The position numbers were made by a program, and so were the translations under genes. A stretch of 64,000 nt of DNA from Diadophis punctatus similis (Eukaryota; Chordata; Lepidosauria; Squamata; Dipsadidae), in assembly GCA_023053685.1 (NCBI GenBank), contig JALIGW010000003.1, positions 47,767,996-47,831,995 on the forward strand, written 5' to 3'. Below are positions 62,714 to 64,000 of the stretch, piece by piece (position 1 is the first letter of the stretch; the number at the start of each line of letters is the position of its first letter). Under the pieces are notes generated by a model that was not told where the DNA came from, did not search any database, and saw only the letters and a program-made list of their open reading frames with translations.

Positions 62714-63352
62714 CAGGGGCAGGTTCCTAATTTTTTTACTACCACTCTGTGGGCGTGGCTCATTTTGTGGGTGTGGCTTGCCAGCCATGGGATCGGGTGG
62801 ACGTGGGCCTCGGGAGCTTGGCAGCGGCCAGAGAAGCAGGGGGGCATTGCCCACCCGCAACGCAGCCCCCTGCAGTGGGAGCAGCAAGACCGCGGCAGCG
62901 GTTCTTCTAGGAGGCTCCGTCCGGCCTGAATGCTTCTCCCCATTTGATGATCCTAGGCTCCTGCCGCCTGTTCCCCCTCCCCTCAGCAGCTCGAGAAGCC
63001 TCGAACGTGCGAAAATGCCTGGGATCATCACCGCGCATGCGTGGCTTCTCGGACTGCTGAAGGGAGGGGAATGGAGATAGCTCCTGCCGCCTGTTCTTTC
63101 AGCGTCTCATGTGCTCCCTCAGCCATCCTCCCCTGCTTGGACTCACTGTGGGGTAGGAAGGCAGCGCATGTGCAGTGCAGGAAGCTTGGCTTCTGGGCAT
63201 GCACAGAAGAAATTTTTTTTAAAAAGTAAAAAATAATTTTTTTTAATGGCAGCGCCCAGGCTCCAGCAACTGACCGCACCGGTACTGTGATGTCATCAGC
63301 GGGTCACTACCGGTGGTATAGAGTGGACCGCACTGGTAGGAACCCACCACTG
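62714..63352. mobile_element. hAT-like element C6, TSD gtatatac
   Basis: Ends caggggcaggttcc and gaacccaccactg, with the perfect duplication gtatatac at 62706-62713 and 63353-63360. 639 bp, the longest of this family here. Confidence 0.93.
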
Positions 63353-63360
63353 GTATATAC

Positions 63361-64000
63361 GGTATTTATTTATGTAATAGTCCCATCCACTGAGATTTCT
63401 GTACATTCCTATTCATATATCAAGGAGCTGTATCATAGAAGAGATTTCATACTTCCTAAATGAGAAATTACAGCACTTAATAATTTGCATGTTCAAGAAC
63501 AACTGTACTGCCTCCTCAGAACCCCAAACCCCATACATTTCATGGGCAAAATATTGTAATGACCATAGCAGGAAGTCAAATAACAAATAAGATAACTATG
63601 TTTAATCTGCTCTTAAGTAAGATTTAGAGTTTATGTGTTTGGAGGCTTATGAATCATTGCTTCCTTCTATTTCATGGTATGGAGAGAAGCTACTTTCAAA
63701 GGAGACAGAAGACAGAACTACAGTGTCTAATTTGGATTTCCAAACTGGATGGCAAACTGCGAAAATGTTGCTGATAATTGCAGCAAAGACCAAGGAATGG
63801 GTGAATAGATCAATTCTTTGGAACCTCTCCAGATAAGGAGAGGAACTACTTCTTGGAAGGAGGACAGTGGTTTTCCTTTGGGAGGAGTGCCAGAAGATAA
63901 TGGGATTAGCCATTTTTTTCCACAACCACAACAGACACTTTTAAAGGATACTAAATTCTCAAACCTTGCTTTCTCACTTTAAGGAATTGGTCATTAACTA
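63361..64000. other. Right edge, no gene seen
   Basis: AT-rich unique sequence. A 67-codon plus frame at 63633-63836 has no recognisable domain. Confidence 0.4.

Overview
The window is vertebrate nuclear DNA and most likely comes from a snake. Split genes with GT/AG introns sit in a dense background of retroelements and short DNA transposons. A CR1/L3-type LINE 3' end runs straight into a long (ATTCT)n array at about 9260-9508, a pattern known as microsatellite seeding in snake genomes. Bov-B/RTE pieces, tRNA-derived squamate SINEs and many 8-bp-TSD hAT-like elements agree with this.

Three protein genes were recognised by reading exons in frame. (1) EBNA1BP2, minus strand, enters from the left edge: four coding exons at 4582-4508, 1965-1882, 1224-1058 and 543-420, with the 3' half outside the window. 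(2) CFAP57 (WDR65), plus strand, is complete: 22 coding exons from ATG 5906 to TGA 46088. They sum to 3750 nt (1249 aa) with all splice phases compatible. It is an axonemal WD40/coiled-coil protein of the inner dynein arm system. (3) TMEM125, plus strand, is a single coding exon at 54287-54958 (223 aa, four membrane segments). The order and strands EBNA1BP2(-), CFAP57(+), TMEM125(+) match human chromosome 1p34 as I know it.

EBNA1BP2 and CFAP57 are head to head around 5433-5905. The shared interval has ETS-like motifs and an RFX X-box-like site at 5604-5617, which fits a housekeeping gene paired with a cilium gene.

Mobile DNA dominates the introns. At least twelve hAT-like elements can be bounded base by base, eleven with perfect 8-bp target duplications and one with 7 of 8. 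Other contents are three TA-flanked Tc1/mariner-like elements, one of them enclosing a long palindrome of about 320-bp arms, plus SINEs, CR1 and RTE fragments and very long microsatellites. The last CFAP57 intron (36617-45876) carries an L1-type element with an intact ORF1, no ORF2 and a 19-bp target duplication. It also carries a Gypsy-type LTR element whose pol has been deleted between the start of RT and the end of integrase.

The segments 46700-53990 and 55000-64000 hold no further gene that I can support. A CpG-rich, promoter-like patch at about 58380-58620 (ETS, CRE and ZNF143-like motifs) suggests an unidentified transcript start. I saw no new defence or enzyme system. The most unusual items are the ORF1-only L1, a perfect 35-bp hairpin in CFAP57 intron 1, and the palindromic DNA transposons.
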